From NCBI GenBank assembly GCA_015066865.1, contig SVNQ01000002.1, forward strand, positions 57,004 through 121,003: a DNA stretch of 64,000 bases, read 5' to 3'. The stretch is from Ruminococcus sp. GTDB lineage: Bacteria > Bacillota > Clostridia > Oscillospirales > Ruminococcaceae. The notes beneath the pieces were generated by a model. The model did no database searches. It worked only from the letters and a program-made list of their open reading frames with translations, and was not told the DNA's origin. The translations under genes were made by a program, and so were the position numbers. Within the stretch, counting starts at the first letter, position 1, and the number at the start of each line of letters is the position of its first letter. Below, piece by piece: positions 26,271 through 35,578 of this stretch.

Positions 26271-26306
26271 AAGGCTTGTGCAGTCCCATGCACAAGCCCT
26301 GTCTTT
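26271..26306. terminator. Bidirectional terminator
   Basis: 10-bp stem GGCTTGTGCA/TGCACAAGCC with A-tract before and CTGTCTTTTT after; between the 79-residue gene (+) and the Nudix gene (-). Confidence 0.88.
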
Positions 26307-26804
26307 TTATAACTCAAAAACCTTCTTAATACTGTCATAATGCAGGAAAATGCCCTGCTTTGCAAATTCCTCGATCTGCGCCCTGTCTGCAAGCATAAAG
26401 CCCGTGGTTTCCCGAAGCTGCGGTGTTACATCCTCCTCTGTGAAATCCATCATAAAGCGATACACATCCACGAAATAATTGTCGCCCTTGCTCTCACGGC
26501 GATAGGTGAACTGATAACCGCCCTCGGCATTTGTCACATCCAGTCCCGTTTCCTCCAGCACCTCACGGCGTACTGCGTCAAGAGATTCCTCGCCGGCAGT
26601 CACACCGCCGCCGGATACCTCCCACCAGCCGGGTGCCCAGTGCTTGTCCATGGCACGCTGCGTGATCAGAAATTTCCCATCGGGACGGCATACCACACCA
26701 AGTACCGTCAGGTGATAGTCGCCCTCCGCCATTGTAAAGTCATTGCGCTCCATGGTTCTGCCCGTGCGCTGCTTGTGAATGTCATAAATATCCCAGTATT
26801 CCAT
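26307..26804 (-). CDS. Nudix hydrolase
   Basis: 165 residues. Cleaves nucleoside-diphosphate-linked substrates in the cytosol. The Nudix box is complete: GGVTAGEESLDAVRREVLEETGLD fits GX5EX7REUXEEXGU. The preceding FLITQRAMDKHWAPGWWEVS suggests an 8-oxo-dGTP or isopentenyl-diphosphate-isomerase-type substrate, but this cannot be settled. GGAGG before the ATG; the gene has its own promoter on the minus strand. Confidence 0.88.
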   Translation of the reverse strand: MEYWDIYDIHKQRTGRTMERNDFTMAEGDYHLTVLGVVCRPDGKFLITQRAMDKHWAPGWWEVSGGGVTAGEESLDAVRREVLEETGLDVTNAEGGYQFTYRRESKGDNYFVDVYRFMMDFTEEDVTPQLRETTGFMLADRAQIEEFAKQGIFLHYDSIKKVFEL

Positions 26805-26839
26805 TTTGTACCTCCGTTTGAAGATTTTCTGTTATTTCC

Positions 26840-26868
26840 AGTATATCACATTATGCAGGTTTTTGCAA
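26840..26868 (-). promoter_or_regulatory. Promoter for Nudix gene
   Basis: Minus strand TTGCAA (26863-26868), 17-nt spacer, TATACT (26840-26845). Confidence 0.7.
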
Positions 26869-26889
26869 GTGCTGTTCTGTATATCCTGC

Positions 26890-26918
26890 TTGCATTTCAG
26901 CAAAGAGTGTGTTATAAT
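26890..26918 (+). promoter_or_regulatory. Promoter for lipoprotein gene
   Basis: TTGCAT (26890-26895), 17-nt spacer, TATAAT (26913-26918). Confidence 0.75.
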
Positions 26919-26950
26919 GAAGGAAAAGAGTAGGAAAAGGAGAATTGTCC

Positions 26951-27577
26951 ATGAAGAAGCTTTTCGCAATCACGCTCCTGACAGCGCTGTGTTTTTCTTT
27001 GACCGCATGCGGTGAGAGGGAAAACAGCAGCATTGCCGAAACTGATGAGAAAACCGCAACAAACGAGACGCTCCCCGAAGTACCCGAAGGTGCGATCGTG
27101 GACGAATCCGGAACCTTTGTCTATACCGGACCGCTGCGGCAGGGCGGTGATGATGAAAACGGATACATCAAAGTGCCTCTGAGCTATGTGAATTTTCGTG
27201 AGGAAGGCGTGGAGGGATTGACGCAGTTTTCCAATATGGCGGGAACAACCGTCATTACCCTTGACCGCTATGAAGGCTATCATTATGAGCTTATTGCCAA
27301 TAATATGCGCTACTACCTTTCCGAGGATGAAAATGTAGAAGGACTGACAGGGGCAAAGGTCAAAATTAATGGATACAATTCTCTGCAGCTTTATTGTCAT
27401 TATAAAAATGACGGGAAGTACCTCGTAGCGTGGGCAATCGAAGATCCTGCCAACACCGAGGACTGCTACTATCTTGCTATTGAATTTCCTGAGGATGACA
27501 AGAGTGTGGTGGCATGCTCCTCCACGTTTCAGACGATTGCGGATTATGCCAAAAGCCAGACTGCGAGTGAGTCATAA
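26951..27577 (+). CDS. Hypothetical lipoprotein
   Basis: 208 residues. Lipoprotein signal with lipobox LTAC at about 18-21 (FSLTACGERENS). The mature part begins with a Thr/Glu-rich linker, then a domain of mixed strands (GLTGAKVKINGYNSLQLYCH) of a type unknown to me. ATG 26951 follows AAAGGAG; a TTG two codons earlier is less likely. It ends 3 nt before the stop of the convergent metallopeptidase gene, with no room for a separate terminator. Confidence 0.75.
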   Translation: MKKLFAITLLTALCFSLTACGERENSSIAETDEKTATNETLPEVPEGAIVDESGTFVYTGPLRQGGDDENGYIKVPLSYVNFREEGVEGLTQFSNMAGTTVITLDRYEGYHYELIANNMRYYLSEDENVEGLTGAKVKINGYNSLQLYCHYKNDGKYLVAWAIEDPANTEDCYYLAIEFPEDDKSVVACSSTFQTIADYAKSQTASES

Positions 27578-27580
27578 GGA

Positions 27581-28258
27581 TTATTTCAACAGCGCATCCC
27601 ATTTTCGGTATTCCGGATACATCCGCAGCAGCACCGCATAAAATGCCGCTGAATGATCCTGGTGCAGAAAATGTGAATATTCATGATAGAACACCCCGTA
27701 GATGCATTCCACAGGATAACGCATCAGACGGAAATTCATCGAAATACGTCCTGTTTTGGCAGTACAGCTGCCCCAGCGTGAGGTCATTTCCTTGATCTGG
27801 ATATGCGCAAGGGGAACGTCAAATCCCTTTTTGCGAAAATGCTCGTACACCTCACGGTTGATGCGGCGGTAAAGCTCCACACATTGTGAAATTTCCCATT
27901 GCCGGACAGCAATCTGTGCTTCCTGAGGATTTCTTGCAAACACATGAAGTCCATCCTGTTTCAGCGCAGTCACACAGGGTGATGAATGATGGCGCAGGGG
28001 AATCCTGTCGCCCAGATGCGGGATGAAGGAACCATCTGTATAATCGGGTGCGGCTGCCTTTCGTTTTGCGGCACTGTCGATGAGTCTTGCAAGTTCTTCG
28101 GCATTTGTCAGAAGAAAATTTCTGATGTAGTCATCCGAAGCGGCATGGGGAGCTGAAATATAAATAATACCGTCCTCTCTGACACGGGCACGGATGGTTT
28201 TCATTTGCTTGCGTGTGATGATATAGGGGAAGGTTCTGCCCTGATATTGAAATTCCAT
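27581..28258 (-). CDS. YgjP-like (M48/DUF45) metallopeptidase
   Basis: 225 residues. C-terminal zinc motif YHEYSHFLHQDHS (HExxH) follows TSRWGSCTAKTGRISMNFRL, the typical YgjP/WLM signature, and an RMYPEYRKWDALL end. The N-terminal domain (EFQYQGRTFPYIITRKQMKT) is the beta-rich part of YgjP proteins. Substrate unknown. Starts at ATG 28258 with GAAAGGAA; the frame is open 36 codons further but across the promoter. Confidence 0.88.
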   Translation of the reverse strand: MEFQYQGRTFPYIITRKQMKTIRARVREDGIIYISAPHAASDDYIRNFLLTNAEELARLIDSAAKRKAAAPDYTDGSFIPHLGDRIPLRHHSSPCVTALKQDGLHVFARNPQEAQIAVRQWEISQCVELYRRINREVYEHFRKKGFDVPLAHIQIKEMTSRWGSCTAKTGRISMNFRLMRYPVECIYGVFYHEYSHFLHQDHSAAFYAVLLRMYPEYRKWDALLK

Positions 28259-28285
28259 AAATATTCCTTTCGATTGTTTTGGTAT

Positions 28286-28314
28286 ATTATAGCACGAAAG
28301 GGTAAAAAAGTCAA
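28286..28314 (-). promoter_or_regulatory. Promoter for YgjP-like gene
   Basis: Minus strand TTGACT (28309-28314), 17-nt spacer, TATAAT (28286-28291). Confidence 0.8.
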
Positions 28315-28332
28315 TTAACAAAGGAGAAATGC

Positions 28333-28932
28333 ATGATGAAGAAAAAAATTGTGAGCCTGCTGGCAATATTGTCCGGTCTATGCCTGCTTTGCGGATGTGA
28401 TGTGAATGTAGAAATGAGCTATGATTCTGAGGAATCTGAGATCACAACGCAAGCACCGCCTGCGGAAACCGAAGCGCAGACGGAAGCGCCGACCGAGGCT
28501 GAAACAGAAGCTCCGACGGATGCGGAAACACCGACTGAGATCGTACCGGAAACACAGGCACCGACCGAACAGGAAACACAGGCTGAAACCGAGCCGGAGA
28601 TCGTCTGGGGAGAAACCTATACCGCACCTGAAGATGTGGCGGAGTATCTGCATATTTATGGGGAACTTCCGGAGAATTTCATCACTAAGAAGGATGCAAA
28701 GAAGCTGGGCTGGGTAAGCTCCGAAGGTAATCTTTGGGAGGTTGCGCCCGGCATGAGCATCGGCGGAGATCATTTCGGAAATTATGAAGGGATCTTGCCG
28801 GAAGGCGATTACCGTGAGTGCGATGTGAATTTCGATGGCGGCTACCGTGGTTCAGAACGTATCATTTACGGCGAGGACGGCAGTATCTATTATACGGATG
28901 ACCATTACAAGACGTTCACACAGCTGTATTAA
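28333..28932 (+). CDS. Lipoprotein-anchored barnase-type ribonuclease
   Basis: 199 residues. Residues 1-22 are a lipoprotein signal with an LLCGC lipobox; then about 65 residues of Thr/Glu/Pro/Ala repeats form a surface stalk; the last 105 are a barnase domain. The match to Bacillus barnase is clear: DVAEYLHIYGELPENFITKK, GWVSSEGNLWEVAPGMSIGG, then RECDVNFDGGYRGSERIIYG and DDHYKTF. Barnase residues E73, R83, R87 and H102 are all kept, so an active RNase that cuts after G is expected. The adjacent gene encodes barstar, its inhibitor. The anchor is unusual, because barnase is normally freely secreted: this enzyme would stay on the cell surface. AAAGGAG precedes two adjacent ATGs (28333/28336). 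Confidence 0.9.
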   Translation: MMKKKIVSLLAILSGLCLLCGCDVNVEMSYDSEESEITTQAPPAETEAQTEAPTEAETEAPTDAETPTEIVPETQAPTEQETQAETEPEIVWGETYTAPEDVAEYLHIYGELPENFITKKDAKKLGWVSSEGNLWEVAPGMSIGGDHFGNYEGILPEGDYRECDVNFDGGYRGSERIIYGEDGSIYYTDDHYKTFTQLY

Positions 28933-28942
28933 GGAGAATGAC

Positions 28943-29206
28943 ATGAAGAAAATTTATCTTGACGGCGAGCGGATGCAGTGCGCAGCCAATGCGCATTGTT
29001 ACCTCAGATATATGCTTGCTTTTCCCGAATACTATGGCGAAAATGCGGATGCACTGTATGACTGTCTGACGGAGATTGGCACGGAAACAGAGCTGGTGCT
29101 GCTCCGAAGCGAGCTTGTCGATGCGCTCATCCTGAACGTCATGCGTGCGGCGGATCGGCAGAATGCGCTGCTCATGCTGCATGAAATGGGAGCATACGGG
29201 ATCTGA
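28943..29206 (+). CDS. Barstar-type ribonuclease inhibitor
   Basis: 87 residues, the size of barstar. Starts MKKIYLDGERMQ and has FPEYYGENADALYDCLTEI, which matches barstar LPEYYGENLDALWDCLTG almost residue for residue, including the Asp pair that blocks the barnase active site. It begins 11 nt after the RNase stop with AAGGAG, so the two are one operon and the inhibitor protects the cytosol from enzyme that has not yet been exported. Closest relatives are the barnase-barstar pairs of Bacillus and various toxin modules. Confidence 0.92.
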   Translation: MKKIYLDGERMQCAANAHCYLRYMLAFPEYYGENADALYDCLTEIGTETELVLLRSELVDALILNVMRAADRQNALLMLHEMGAYGI

Positions 29207-29254
29207 TTTCGGTGGAGGGGTGTTTAGAAAAACTACCGCTTTATTGACATGTTG

Positions 29255-29290
29255 AAAGCCGCACAATACCGTGCGGCTTTTGGTATTTTT
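29255..29290 (+). terminator. Terminator after barnase-barstar
   Basis: 10-bp stem AAAGCCGCAC/GTGCGGCTTT, 6-nt loop, then TGGTATTTTT. Confidence 0.85.
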
Positions 29291-29347
29291 CGACAAGCAA
29301 CAGTCTTGTGAGAGGATAAAATTTTATCAAAAAAAATCAAAAAACAT

Positions 29348-29376
29348 TTGCGTTTTTCGGGATAATATGTTACAAT
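29348..29376 (+). promoter_or_regulatory. Promoter for purL
   Basis: TTGCGT (29348-29353), 17-nt spacer, TACAAT (29371-29376). The leader is about 97 nt and I see no purine riboswitch or PurR box in it. Confidence 0.75.
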
Positions 29377-29479
29377 AAAAGTAAGCATGCGGTTTCCTGC
29401 CGATTGTTTCGTTTTTTACGAAAAAAGATGGGAAAAGTGCTGCAAAGTGACCATATCACAGGAGAAAAGGAGCTAAGCT

Positions 29480-32400
29480 ATGTCTGTTTTTCGTGTTTAT
29501 GTAGAAAAAAAGCCTGCCTATGCCGTAGAAGCACAGTCGGTACTCAGCGATGTCCGTACCGCTCTGCGCCTGAATATCAATGGCGTTCGCATTCTCAACC
29601 GCTATGATGCGGACAATCTTACCGAGGAAGATTTCAGAATGTCCATTCCGAATGTGTTCTCTGAACCTGCAGTGGATTTCGTTTATGATGAACTTCCGCC
29701 CCTGCAGGCATCCGAGCGCATGTTTGCTGTGGAGTACCTGCCCGGTCAGTACGACCAGAGAGCTGACAGCTGCGAACAGTGCATCCAGATTCTCACGCAG
29801 AAGGAACGCTGCCGTGTGAAGAATGCACGCATCTACATCATCAGCGGCAACCTCACCGAAGCGGAGTTTGACCGTCTGAAGAAATATCTGATCAACCCCG
29901 TGGAGAGCCGTGAGGCAACCCTGAATACTTATGAGACGCTGGATACGCACTATGATATTCCCACCACAGTTGAGGTGCTTGAAGGCTTTATCCGTCTGAA
30001 TGAGGAGGGACTCAAGGCATTCATCCGTGAGTTCGGCCTTGCAATGGATCTGGATGACATCCGTTTCTGTCAGGATTATTTTATGAATACCGAGAAGCGT
30101 GATCCCACCATTACCGAGATCCGCATGATCGACACCTACTGGTCCGATCACTGCCGTCACACCACATTCCTGACAAACATCAAGAATGTAGATATTCCCA
30201 CCTACTATATCCGTGAGACCTATGACCAGTATATTGCCGACAGAAAGGCACTGGGCAGGGAGGACAAGCCCCTGACACTCATGGATCTTGCAACCATGGC
30301 TGCACGCAAGCTCAAGGCGGACGGCCTGCTCAATGACCTTGACGAGAGCGAGGAGATCAACGCATGCTCTGTCAAGATCAAGGCAAATATTGACGGTGAG
30401 GAAGCCGACTGGATCCTCATGTTCAAAAATGAGACTCATAATCATCCGACGGAGATCGAACCGTTCGGCGGTGCTGCAACCTGTCTCGGCGGTGCGATCC
30501 GTGATCCGCTGTCCGGCCGTTCCTATGTGTACCAGGCAATGCGTGTAACGGGTGCGGCAAATCCTCTTGTTCCCGTAGAAGATACCATCAGCGGCAAGCT
30601 GCCGCAGCGTAAGATCACTGTCGGCGCTGCAAACGGCTACAGCTCCTACGGCAACCAGATCGGTCTTGCAACCGGTCATGTATCCGAAGTATACCATCCC
30701 GGCTATGTGGCAAAGCGTATGGAGATCGGTGCTGTTCTCGGTGCTGCTCCTGCTGAGAATATCCGCAGAGAAGTTCCGGTTCCGGGTGATGTTGTCATCC
30801 TGCTCGGCGGCAAGACAGGCCGTGACGGCTGCGGCGGTGCAACAGGTTCTTCCAAGTCCCATACCCTCGAATCCCTCGAAAGCTGCGGTGCAGAGGTGCA
30901 GAAGGGCAACCCGACCGAAGAGAGAAAGCTGCAGAGATTGTTCCGCAATCCTGAGGTCACACAGATGATCAAGCGCTGCAACGACTTCGGTGCAGGCGGC
31001 GTATCCGTTGCCATCGGTGAGCTGACGGATGGTCTGCTGATCGACCTCGGTGCGGTTCCGAAGAAGTATGACGGTCTGGATGGCACGGAAATTGCAATTT
31101 CCGAGTCCCAGGAGCGTATGGCAGTTGTTGTTTCCGCTGAGGATGCGGAGAAGTTCATTGCAGAAGCAGGCAAGGAAAACCTGCAGGCAACACAGGTTGC
31201 TGTGGTAATGGCAGAGCCCCGTCTGAAGATGGAATGGAACGGCAGCACCATCGTTGACCTGTCCAGAGAGTTCCTCAACTCCAACGGTGCAACAAAGTAC
31301 ACCGATGTTGCAGTAAATGAACCGCTGACCAATGCATGCGACACACCCACCGACTGTGCAGAAACATGGGCAGAAATGATGGCTGACCTCAATGTTTGCT
31401 CCCAGAAGGGTCTTGTGGAGAAGTTTGACTCCACCATCGGTGCAGGTACAGTTCTGATGCCCTATGGCGGCGCATATCAGATGACGCCCTCCCAGGCAAT
31501 GGCTGCAAAGCTCCCCGTTCTCAAGGGAGAGACCGACACCTGCTCTCTGATGGGATGGGGCTATAATCCCATGATCAGCGAGAGAAGCCCGTACCACGGT
31601 GCAATGATGGCTGTTATCGAATCCATCGCCAAGGTAATCGCTGCAGGCGGTAAGCGCAGTCAGTGCTGGCTGACCTTCCAGGAATATTTCGAGAGAACAC
31701 AGAATGATCCCACACGCTGGGGCAAGCCCATGGCTGCCCTGCTGGGTGCATATAAGGCACAGATGGAACTGGGCTGCGGTTCTATCGGCGGCAAGGACTC
31801 CATGTCCGGTACATTTGAACAGATCGACGTACCGCCCACGCTCGTTTCCTTTGCAGTATCCACTGCAAGCGCAGCAAAGGTAGTATCCACAGAGTTTAAG
31901 AATGCAGGCGACAAGGTAATCCTGATTGCACCGGAATACGATGCAAACGGTCTGCCGAATTTTGACAGCGTGCGTGCATGCTTTGACAAGATGGAGCAGG
32001 TGATTGCTGACGGCAGAGCAAAGGCTGTCTGGACAGTCGGCTACGGCGGCGTTGCTGAGGGTCTGGCAAAGATGTGCATGGGCAACAAGATCGGCTTCAC
32101 ATTCTCCGGCAAGCTTCCGGCAGAAATGCTGTTCAATCCCTGCTACGGTGCATTCATCGTAGAACTCGACGGCGAGCCGAAGGCAGATGAAAACTGCATC
32201 GGTAAGACGATGGATGAATACAAGATCTACACGCTTGACTACTCCGTATCCATGGATTCTCTCCAGAGAACATGGGAGGAGAAGCTGGAATCCGTTTTCC
32301 CGTGCCGCATTACGACAACTGACGAAACACCGGAGGTTTACAGCTTTGACGCTGCAACCCGTCCTGCTCCTGCGATCCACTATGCAAAGCCGAGAGTGCT

Positions 32401-33184
32401 CATTCCCGTATTCCCCGGCACAAACTGCGAATACGATACCGCAAGAGCTTTTGAGAAGGCAGGTGCAATTGCAGAAACGCTCATCATCCGCAACCTGTCC
32501 GCAGCGGACATTGAGGGCGCTGTCAAGGCAGCGGTCGAGAAGATCGCACAGTCCCAGATCATCATGATCCCCGGCGGCTTCAGCGGCGGCGACGAGCCGG
32601 ACGGCAGCGGTAAGTTCATCACCGCATTCTTCCGCAACCCTGAGGTGAAGGATGCTGTACACGCGCTGCTCAAGAATCGTGACGGTCTGATGCTCGGTAT
32701 CTGCAACGGCTTCCAGGCACTGATCAAGCTCGGTCTGGTTCCGTTCGGTGAGATCGTGGAGATGACGAGTGAATCTCCGACTCTGACCTTCAATACCATT
32801 GCACGTCACCAGTCGATGATGGTGAACACCAGAATTGCATCCAACAAGTCCCCGTGGCTTGCAGGCAGCAATGTAGGTGATATGCACAGCATTGCAATTT
32901 CCCACGGTGAGGGCAGATTTGTAGCTCCTGAGAGTCTCATTCAGCGTCTTGCTGCAAACGGTCAGATCGCAACACAGTATGTTGATCTGACGGGCAAGCC
33001 CACCATGGACATCCGCTACAACCCGAATACCTCCATGGGTGCGATCGAGGGTATCACCTCTCCTGATGGCAGAGTTCTCGGTAAGATGGGTCACTCCGAG
33101 CGTAAGGGCGCAAACATCTGCAAGAATGTTCCCGGCGCAAAGGATCAGCATATCTTCGAAAACGGCGTGAAGTACTTCCTGTAA
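29480..33184 (+). CDS. purL: Phosphoribosylformylglycinamidine synthase, single chain
   Basis: Converts FGAR, ATP and glutamine to FGAM in purine synthesis. 1234 residues: the long fused type in which the N-terminal domain (PurS-like), two synthetase halves and a C-terminal glutaminase are in one chain. Visible: HNHPTEIEPFGGAATCLGGA, the FGAM core GGKDSMSGTFE and NDFGAGGVSVAIGEL, and the glutaminase at about 960-1234 with VFPGTNCEYDTARAFEKAGA, LGICNGFQAL (nucleophile Cys) and the His/Glu end SHGEGRF. This fused form is common in Gammaproteobacteria and some Clostridia, while Bacillus splits it. Stand-alone gene with own promoter and terminator. AAAAGGAG precedes the ATG. Confidence 0.96.
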   Translation: MSVFRVYVEKKPAYAVEAQSVLSDVRTALRLNINGVRILNRYDADNLTEEDFRMSIPNVFSEPAVDFVYDELPPLQASERMFAVEYLPGQYDQRADSCEQCIQILTQKERCRVKNARIYIISGNLTEAEFDRLKKYLINPVESREATLNTYETLDTHYDIPTTVEVLEGFIRLNEEGLKAFIREFGLAMDLDDIRFCQDYFMNTEKRDPTITEIRMIDTYWSDHCRHTTFLTNIKNVDIPTYYIRETYDQYIADRKALGREDKPLTLMDLATMAARKLKADGLLNDLDESEEINACSVKIKANIDGEEADWILMFKNETHNHPTEIEPFGGAATCLGGAIRDPLSGRSYVYQAMRVTGAANPLVPVEDTISGKLPQRKITVGAANGYSSYGNQIGLATGHVSEVYHPGYVAKRMEIGAVLGAAPAENIRREVPVPGDVVILLGGKTGRDGCGGATGSSKSHTLESLESCGAEVQKGNPTEERKLQRLFRNPEVTQMIKRCNDFGAGGVSVAIGELTDGLLIDLGAVPKKYDGLDGTEIAISESQERMAVVVSAEDAEKFIAEAGKENLQATQVAVVMAEPRLKMEWNGSTIVDLSREFLNSNGATKYTDVAVNEPLTNACDTPTDCAETWAEMMADLNVCSQKGLVEKFDSTIGAGTVLMPYGGAYQMTPSQAMAAKLPVLKGETDTCSLMGWGYNPMISERSPYHGAMMAVIESIAKVIAAGGKRSQCWLTFQEYFERTQNDPTRWGKPMAALLGAYKAQMELGCGSIGGKDSMSGTFEQIDVPPTLVSFAVSTASAAKVVSTEFKNAGDKVILIAPEYDANGLPNFDSVRACFDKMEQVIADGRAKAVWTVGYGGVAEGLAKMCMGNKIGFTFSGKLPAEMLFNPCYGAFIVELDGEPKADENCIGKTMDEYKIYTLDYSVSMDSLQRTWEEKLESVFPCRITTTDETPEVYSFDAATRPAPAIHYAKPRVLIPVFPGTNCEYDTARAFEKAGAIAETLIIRNLSAADIEGAVKAAVEKIAQSQIIMIPGGFSGGDEPDGSGKFITAFFRNPEVKDAVHALLKNRDGLMLGICNGFQALIKLGLVPFGEIVEMTSESPTLTFNTIARHQSMMVNTRIASNKSPWLAGSNVGDMHSIAISHGEGRFVAPESLIQRLAANGQIATQYVDLTGKPTMDIRYNPNTSMGAIEGITSPDGRVLGKMGHSERKGANICKNVPGAKDQHIFENGVKYFL

Positions 33185-33215
33185 TCAGGACGTGTTCTGC
33201 TGAATAAATAAGATG

Positions 33216-33248
33216 ATCCCCGAAAGACAGTGTCTTTCGGGGATTTTT
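33216..33248. terminator. Terminator after purL
   Basis: 14-bp stem ATCCCCGAAAGACA/TGTCTTTCGGGGAT with 1-nt apparent centre (real loop a few nt), then TTTTTA; likely also serves the minus-strand gene that ends at 33250. Confidence 0.85.
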
Positions 33249-33249
33249 A

Positions 33250-35448
33250 TCAGCTTCGTTCAGCCAGATATAAACGTACACGCCCCTGTATTTTCCTTGC
33301 TGCTTCTTCTGCCGTGCAGTCACCTGAAAAATACATCTCCGCTTCCTCCTGTATGATGGCATTGAGCGATAAGTCATAAACATATGCAGCGGAAAGCTCT
33401 TCGATATGCTGTAAAAGTGCCTGTTCTTCCCCTGCGGTGGGGGTCCCTACCAAGCGTTCCTCCTCATTCATGAATATGCTCTGCGGCTGCAATTGCTGAT
33501 TGCGGTTTGCTTCTGCTTCAAAGAGGAGGTGGAACGCATTTTTATTGACAGGAAAACTGTACAGCTTGGATTCCTTCGCGAGCTGTTCTTCCTCCTGTAA
33601 TGCAAACTTGATAAATTCCCAGATTTCATCCTTGTACAGGGAATTTGACGATACCGCAAATGTCCCCGATGGCAGGAAATAACCGCCGCTTTCAGCAGCC
33701 ACATTCGGAACACCTATCAGCGTGATGGGTTCGTTTGCAAAACGGATAGATGCAGTACTGTGATAGTCAGTAAAATTATAAATTGATGTCGGATAGAGAA
33801 ACACCCGATCTTCCTGCCATGCATAGTCATCCATGATGCTTTCTTCACCCGAATCACCCGTGTTGCAAAGCTCCAGAAGCGTTACAAATTCTTCGGAATC
33901 AAATTGGCAGGACGCTTTTTCTTCATTGATCAGGCTGTCCGACTGAATGAGTGCAACGGAGCGCAGCAGAGAATTGCAGCTCTCGTGTTGCGGCAGCATT
34001 GCCATACCCTCCGGCAGGGCAGCAGCCAACCGATCACACTCTGCCAGAGATATGCTGGTTCTTCCATCCAGAAATTCTGTCTTTGCAATGGCTGTTCCCA
34101 CACCAAAGGTCAGGGGGACACGTTCCAAAGTGCCTTGATAGGAGAGCGATGTAAAGAGGTTCATGAAATAGTCCTCTTGCCGAAAATCGGGATCGTTCTC
34201 CATCCACGGGCGCAGGTCCTCAAACATCCCCTTATCCGAAAGCATGGAGTAGTCCACATCATCCAGACAGATGATGTCCGGAACAATGCCGCTGAGCAGC
34301 TCCGCTTTGAACTTTGCAAAGTTCTGTTCTGACGTTTCCCTTTCCTCAATTGTGGGGAAAGTTCCACTGAAGCTGAGATAGGTTTTCACGACAATGCGAA
34401 CAGAATCCGACTGGCGGTTCCAGCGGCGGATGAGTGCATTCAATGTAGTATTTTCTGCGAAAGCTGCAAGAGAAATCACCTGCATGCTGTCGATCTCCTC
34501 CTGCGTCCGTTCATGCGCACGGTACATGGCATATCCGTCCGTATGCCGCTGTGCAAGAAGTATTTCCCCATTCGTAAGCGGTACTGCCATTGTCATTGTG
34601 GCATCCAGATCGGATGCTTCGTAGTCTATGACGATTTCTGAGGTTTTCGCAGATGGATCCACACGCCAGAGCAGCCTGCCGGTGTCAAGATACAGACTGC
34701 CATCATTTGTATTGCCATAATAGCCGGTACAGAAAGTGGGCATATCCGGTATTTTCAGCATTTCTGCAGAGCATGTTTCCGGATGGATCTCACAAAGCAT
34801 GGTTTCTCCGATCAAACCGGCAGCGTAAAGTCCGTCAGCAGTTTCAATGATCTGATCAAATCCATCTGTAAGGATGCCAATGTATTTGCCCTGCGTGTCG
34901 TAATAATGCAGATTCCTCTTTCCGTCGATGACAAATTCCGAACCATCAATAGTGCGATGCCACGCCAGCAATTCACGGGCATCCTCCGGAATTTCAGAAA
35001 AATTGTCCGTGCAGTCCACTGTGTCGATTTCGTGGAAGCTGCTGTCATATGTGACCATGGAATGCCGATTGTCCTCTTGGAACAAAACTGAAAACGTGTT
35101 TCCTTTCTGCACCGCACCGATGGGAAATCCTTTCTGTTCAAGTGTGATCAGGGCATCCTCTGTCAGACTGTAGATTGCTGGCGCATCATAAATGGGTTTC
35201 TGATCAAAATGGTCGGGATTTGGCTGATACAGAGGAAACAATACGTAATCACCAAGCTGAAACATCCTGCTCTCGACCCAAAATGTTAGCTTCTGACCGT
35301 GCAGTACATCCGCACATACGAAGCTGTGTTCCTGATTGATGGGAAAATTTGCGCCTGTCGGCATCCGATTTGTATGTTGTTTCATGTCACAGGAACTTGA
35401 AAACAACAGAATGGCAGTGGCAGCGATCGTGGAAAGTGTTCTTTTCAT
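33250..35448 (-). CDS. Large extracellular solute-binding lipoprotein
   Basis: 732 residues from ATG 35448. Lipoprotein signal with SSSC at about 17-20. The first half (about 40-340) is beta-rich, repeating short strand pairs, probably a propeller or sandwich. The second half resembles an ABC sugar-type solute-binding protein: TTLNALIRRWNRQSDSVRIV, GIVPDIICLDDVDYSML, MLPQHESCNSLL and GGYFLPSGTFAVSSNS. No permease or ATPase gene is adjacent, so its partner is elsewhere or it acts alone. AAGGAGAATTACT precedes the ATG; the open frame 50 codons upstream is not translated. Confidence 0.75.
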   Translation of the reverse strand: MKRTLSTIAATAILLFSSSCDMKQHTNRMPTGANFPINQEHSFVCADVLHGQKLTFWVESRMFQLGDYVLFPLYQPNPDHFDQKPIYDAPAIYSLTEDALITLEQKGFPIGAVQKGNTFSVLFQEDNRHSMVTYDSSFHEIDTVDCTDNFSEIPEDARELLAWHRTIDGSEFVIDGKRNLHYYDTQGKYIGILTDGFDQIIETADGLYAAGLIGETMLCEIHPETCSAEMLKIPDMPTFCTGYYGNTNDGSLYLDTGRLLWRVDPSAKTSEIVIDYEASDLDATMTMAVPLTNGEILLAQRHTDGYAMYRAHERTQEEIDSMQVISLAAFAENTTLNALIRRWNRQSDSVRIVVKTYLSFSGTFPTIEERETSEQNFAKFKAELLSGIVPDIICLDDVDYSMLSDKGMFEDLRPWMENDPDFRQEDYFMNLFTSLSYQGTLERVPLTFGVGTAIAKTEFLDGRTSISLAECDRLAAALPEGMAMLPQHESCNSLLRSVALIQSDSLINEEKASCQFDSEEFVTLLELCNTGDSGEESIMDDYAWQEDRVFLYPTSIYNFTDYHSTASIRFANEPITLIGVPNVAAESGGYFLPSGTFAVSSNSLYKDEIWEFIKFALQEEEQLAKESKLYSFPVNKNAFHLLFEAEANRNQQLQPQSIFMNEEERLVGTPTAGEEQALLQHIEELSAAYVYDLSLNAIIQEEAEMYFSGDCTAEEAARKIQGRVRLYLAERS

Positions 35449-35578
35449 AGTAATTCTCCTTATGTTGATAGATGAAACGTATTTCTGTATAGAACACAAT
35501 CCGGAATGTAAATTTTGTGCAAAAAATATATTCAGACAAAAACGAGGCTTCCTCCAAAAAGAGAAAGCCTCATTTGTT

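Noticed and set aside
29377..29479. Purine riboswitch upstream of purL
   Set aside because: I see no conserved guanine/adenine aptamer core in the leader; only the promoter is supported.
29456..33151. 1231-codon open frame antisense to purL
   Set aside because: The mirror of a real gene whose codon use avoids the triplets that would read as stops on the other strand. It has no ribosome site and its Cys/Leu/His-rich composition is not protein-like.
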